Shown: piece after piece, positions 6,065 through 6,920 of the stretch
Numbering within the stretch: the first letter of the stretch is position 1
Layout of the letters: each line of letters begins with the position of its first letter
DNA from: Mycoplasma sp. CAG:776
GTDB taxonomy: Bacteria; Bacillota_I; Bacilli_A; RF39; UBA660
Direction of reading: 5' to 3'
Length of the DNA stretch: 6,920 nt
Assembly (NCBI GenBank): GCA_000438195.1
Contig: FR903069.1
Span: forward strand, 1 to 6,920
The notes under the pieces: model-generated
What the model was told of the DNA's origin: nothing
Databases searched by the model: none
What the model saw: only the letters and a program-made list of their open reading frames with translations
Translations under genes and position numbers: made by a program

Positions 6065-6140
6065 GAAAATCACCTATTAAACTATATTACATGATTAAAA
6101 TATTATTCCTTTTAACATAATAATTATAGGTGATCATTTT

Positions 6141-6791
6141 ATGGAATTATTTACAGTTATTATAAGAACTTTATTCTTTTATTTTTTTATTACGCTTGCA
6201 TACCGAATTATGGGTAAAAGAGAAGTAGGACAGCTTGGAATTATTGACTTAATTGTTTCAATATTAATAGCAGAGTTAGTAGCAATTAGTATTGAAAATA
6301 GTAATGATTCGATTGTGCTTACAGTAGCTCCTATTACAATTTTAGTGATTTTAGAATTATTACTTGCCTATCTATCAATTAAATCAAGAACATTTAGAAC
6401 TATTTTTGGTGGAAAACCTTCTTTAATTATTGTAAATGGAAAAATTAATTATCATGAAATGGTTAAACAAAGATATAGTATGGATGATTTGCTTTTGAGT
6501 TTAAGACAAAAAGAAATTAGGAATGTCGAAGATGTAGAATATGCTTTTTTAGAACCTAATGGGAAATTATCTGTGTTTAAATATAACTTTTTTAAAATTA
6601 AAAGCGCTTATCCAATGCCTTTAATCGTAGATGGCTCTATTCAAGATAAAGCTCTTAGATATATTCATAAAACAAAGCCTTGGTTAGAAAGAGAGTTAGA
6701 GAAAAAGAAATTAAATATTAAAGATGTATTTTATGCTTTTTATAAAGGGGGCAAAATATATCTTGTTAAGAAAAATGAAACTATTAAATAG
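6141..6791 (+). CDS. DUF421 membrane protein (YetF/YrbG type)
   Basis: 216-residue membrane protein. Three hydrophobic helices (about 3-23, 33-51, 57-80) carry the family signature MGKREVGQLGIIDLIVSILI (24-43), where M-G-K-R and Q-L are hallmarks. The cytoplasmic DUF421 domain follows: GGKPSLIIVNGKINY (90-104), RYSMDDLLLSLRQKEI (111-126) and VEYAFLEPNGKLSV (132-145). The length fits the family (about 200-230). Precise activity is not established for this family. Start ATG 6141, with AGGTGATC (6128-6135), an eight-base complement of the 3' end of 16S rRNA. It is divergent from the yrzE-like gene across 76 bases; it corresponds in position to yrbG of Bacillus subtilis. Confidence 0.9.
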   Translation: MELFTVIIRTLFFYFFITLAYRIMGKREVGQLGIIDLIVSILIAELVAISIENSNDSIVLTVAPITILVILELLLAYLSIKSRTFRTIFGGKPSLIIVNGKINYHEMVKQRYSMDDLLLSLRQKEIRNVEDVEYAFLEPNGKLSVFKYNFFKIKSAYPMPLIVDGSIQDKALRYIHKTKPWLERELEKKKLNIKDVFYAFYKGGKIYLVKKNETIK

Positions 6792-6802
6792 CTTCATTTT
6801 TT
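6771..6802 (+). terminator. Intrinsic terminator of the DUF421 gene
   Basis: AAAAATGAA (6771-6779) pairs with TTCATTTTT (6793-6801); inside it CTAT (6781-6784) pairs with ATAG (6788-6791), with one A/C mismatch between the two helices. A T run reaches 6802. The TAG stop (6789-6791) is part of the inner stem. Confidence 0.82.
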
Positions 6803-6824
6803 AGACTGAAATATTGAAAACAAT

Positions 6825-6841
6825 ATTGACTAACGTTCAAT
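6825..6841. promoter_or_regulatory. Operator-like inverted repeat over the -35 box, second instance
   Basis: ATTGA-CTAACGT-TCAAT has the same 5-base arms and 7-base spacer as 2191-2207, but the last four spacer bases differ (ACGT versus ATCC). Arm conservation with spacer drift is what a bound operator would leave. Confidence 0.5.
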
Positions 6842-6854
6842 AATACTGTATATT
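6826..6854 (+). promoter_or_regulatory. Promoter like that of copy 1, probably for a gene right of the window
   Basis: TTGACT (6826-6831) and TATATT (6849-6854), 17 bases apart. It shares AATATTGACTAA and TGTATATTATAAATA with the copy 1 promoter. No gene follows within the window. Confidence 0.72.
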
Positions 6855-6887
6855 ATAAATACAATACAATATGTAATGCAAAATGTT

Positions 6888-6910
6888 TTTTTGACAAGTT
6901 TTGTCGAAAG
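6888..6910 (+). promoter_or_regulatory. Leader hairpin containing TTTGTCGAA, second instance
   Basis: TTTTGACAA (6889-6897) pairs with TTGTCGAAA (6901-6909) over a three-base loop, including one T-G wobble. As DNA it reads as two inverted Spo0A-box-like sites, TTGTCAAA on the minus strand and TTTGTCGAA (6900-6908) on the plus strand. It corresponds to 2268-2299 in the copy 1 leader, minus about ten loop-side bases. Confidence 0.45.
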
Positions 6911-6920
6911 TAATGAAAGT

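Noticed and set aside
5799..6080. Plus-strand open frame of 93 codons
   Set aside because: It is antisense to the yrzE-like gene, whose family signatures, ribosome site and terminator are all on the minus strand.
6069..6134. Nine-base inverted repeat ATCACCTAT/ATAGGTGAT as an operator between the divergent genes
   Set aside because: Both arms are the ribosome binding sites of the two divergent genes, which fully explains the symmetry; the same 9-mer precedes tgt.

Overview
This is an A+T-rich window from a low-GC Gram-positive chromosome, most likely an uncultured gut Bacilli or Erysipelotrichia-like (RF39-type) bacterium. Evidence: strongly biased codon use, Shine-Dalgarno sites of the AGGTGAT/AGGAG type, short U-rich intrinsic terminators, and Firmicute-type gene families. 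Tryptophan is encoded by TGG and TGA acts as a stop (end of the yrzE-like gene), so the standard bacterial code applies and a Mycoplasma-type code is excluded. The taxonomic guess is inference.

Layout. (1) 1-680: decaying remnants of a Rpn/PD-(D/E)XK transposase-nuclease gene, with a second frameshifted copy of its C-terminal tail; each remnant is closed by its own terminator. (2) 733-2159: intact tgt (queuosine tRNA-guanine transglycosylase), overlapped by a 100-residue membrane-anchored small protein that ends in a terminator. (3) 2160-5707: an accessory block holding two paralogous surface proteins (439 and 422 aa) with one N-terminal membrane anchor, paired cysteines and a C-terminal domain resembling DUF6273/C-type-lectin-like proteins. 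Between them, on the minus strand, lies a regulator with two tandem XRE helix-turn-helix domains. (4) 5684-6802: a TIGR04086/YrzE-type four-helix membrane protein on the minus strand, divergent from a DUF421 (YetF/YrbG-type) membrane protein. (5) 6803-6920: a promoter and leader that closely match those of the first surface protein, so a third paralog probably starts just past the window end.

How it fits together. In Bacillus subtilis the order is tgt - yajC(yrbF) - yrzE - yrbG. The same anchors occur here, but the yajC position holds an unrelated small protein, the surface-protein block sits in the gap, and the yrzE homolog is inverted. The window therefore reads as a conserved backbone opened up by an expanding family of surface proteins. 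Copy 1 and the presumed third copy share a promoter with an ATTGA-N7-TCAAT inverted repeat and a leader hairpin. Copy 2 has a different promoter with repeated TAAGCTAG boxes, next to the divergent tandem-HTH regulator. The surface proteins have nearly constant ends of their C-terminal domain around a 29-residue variable segment, which suggests diversified ligand binding.
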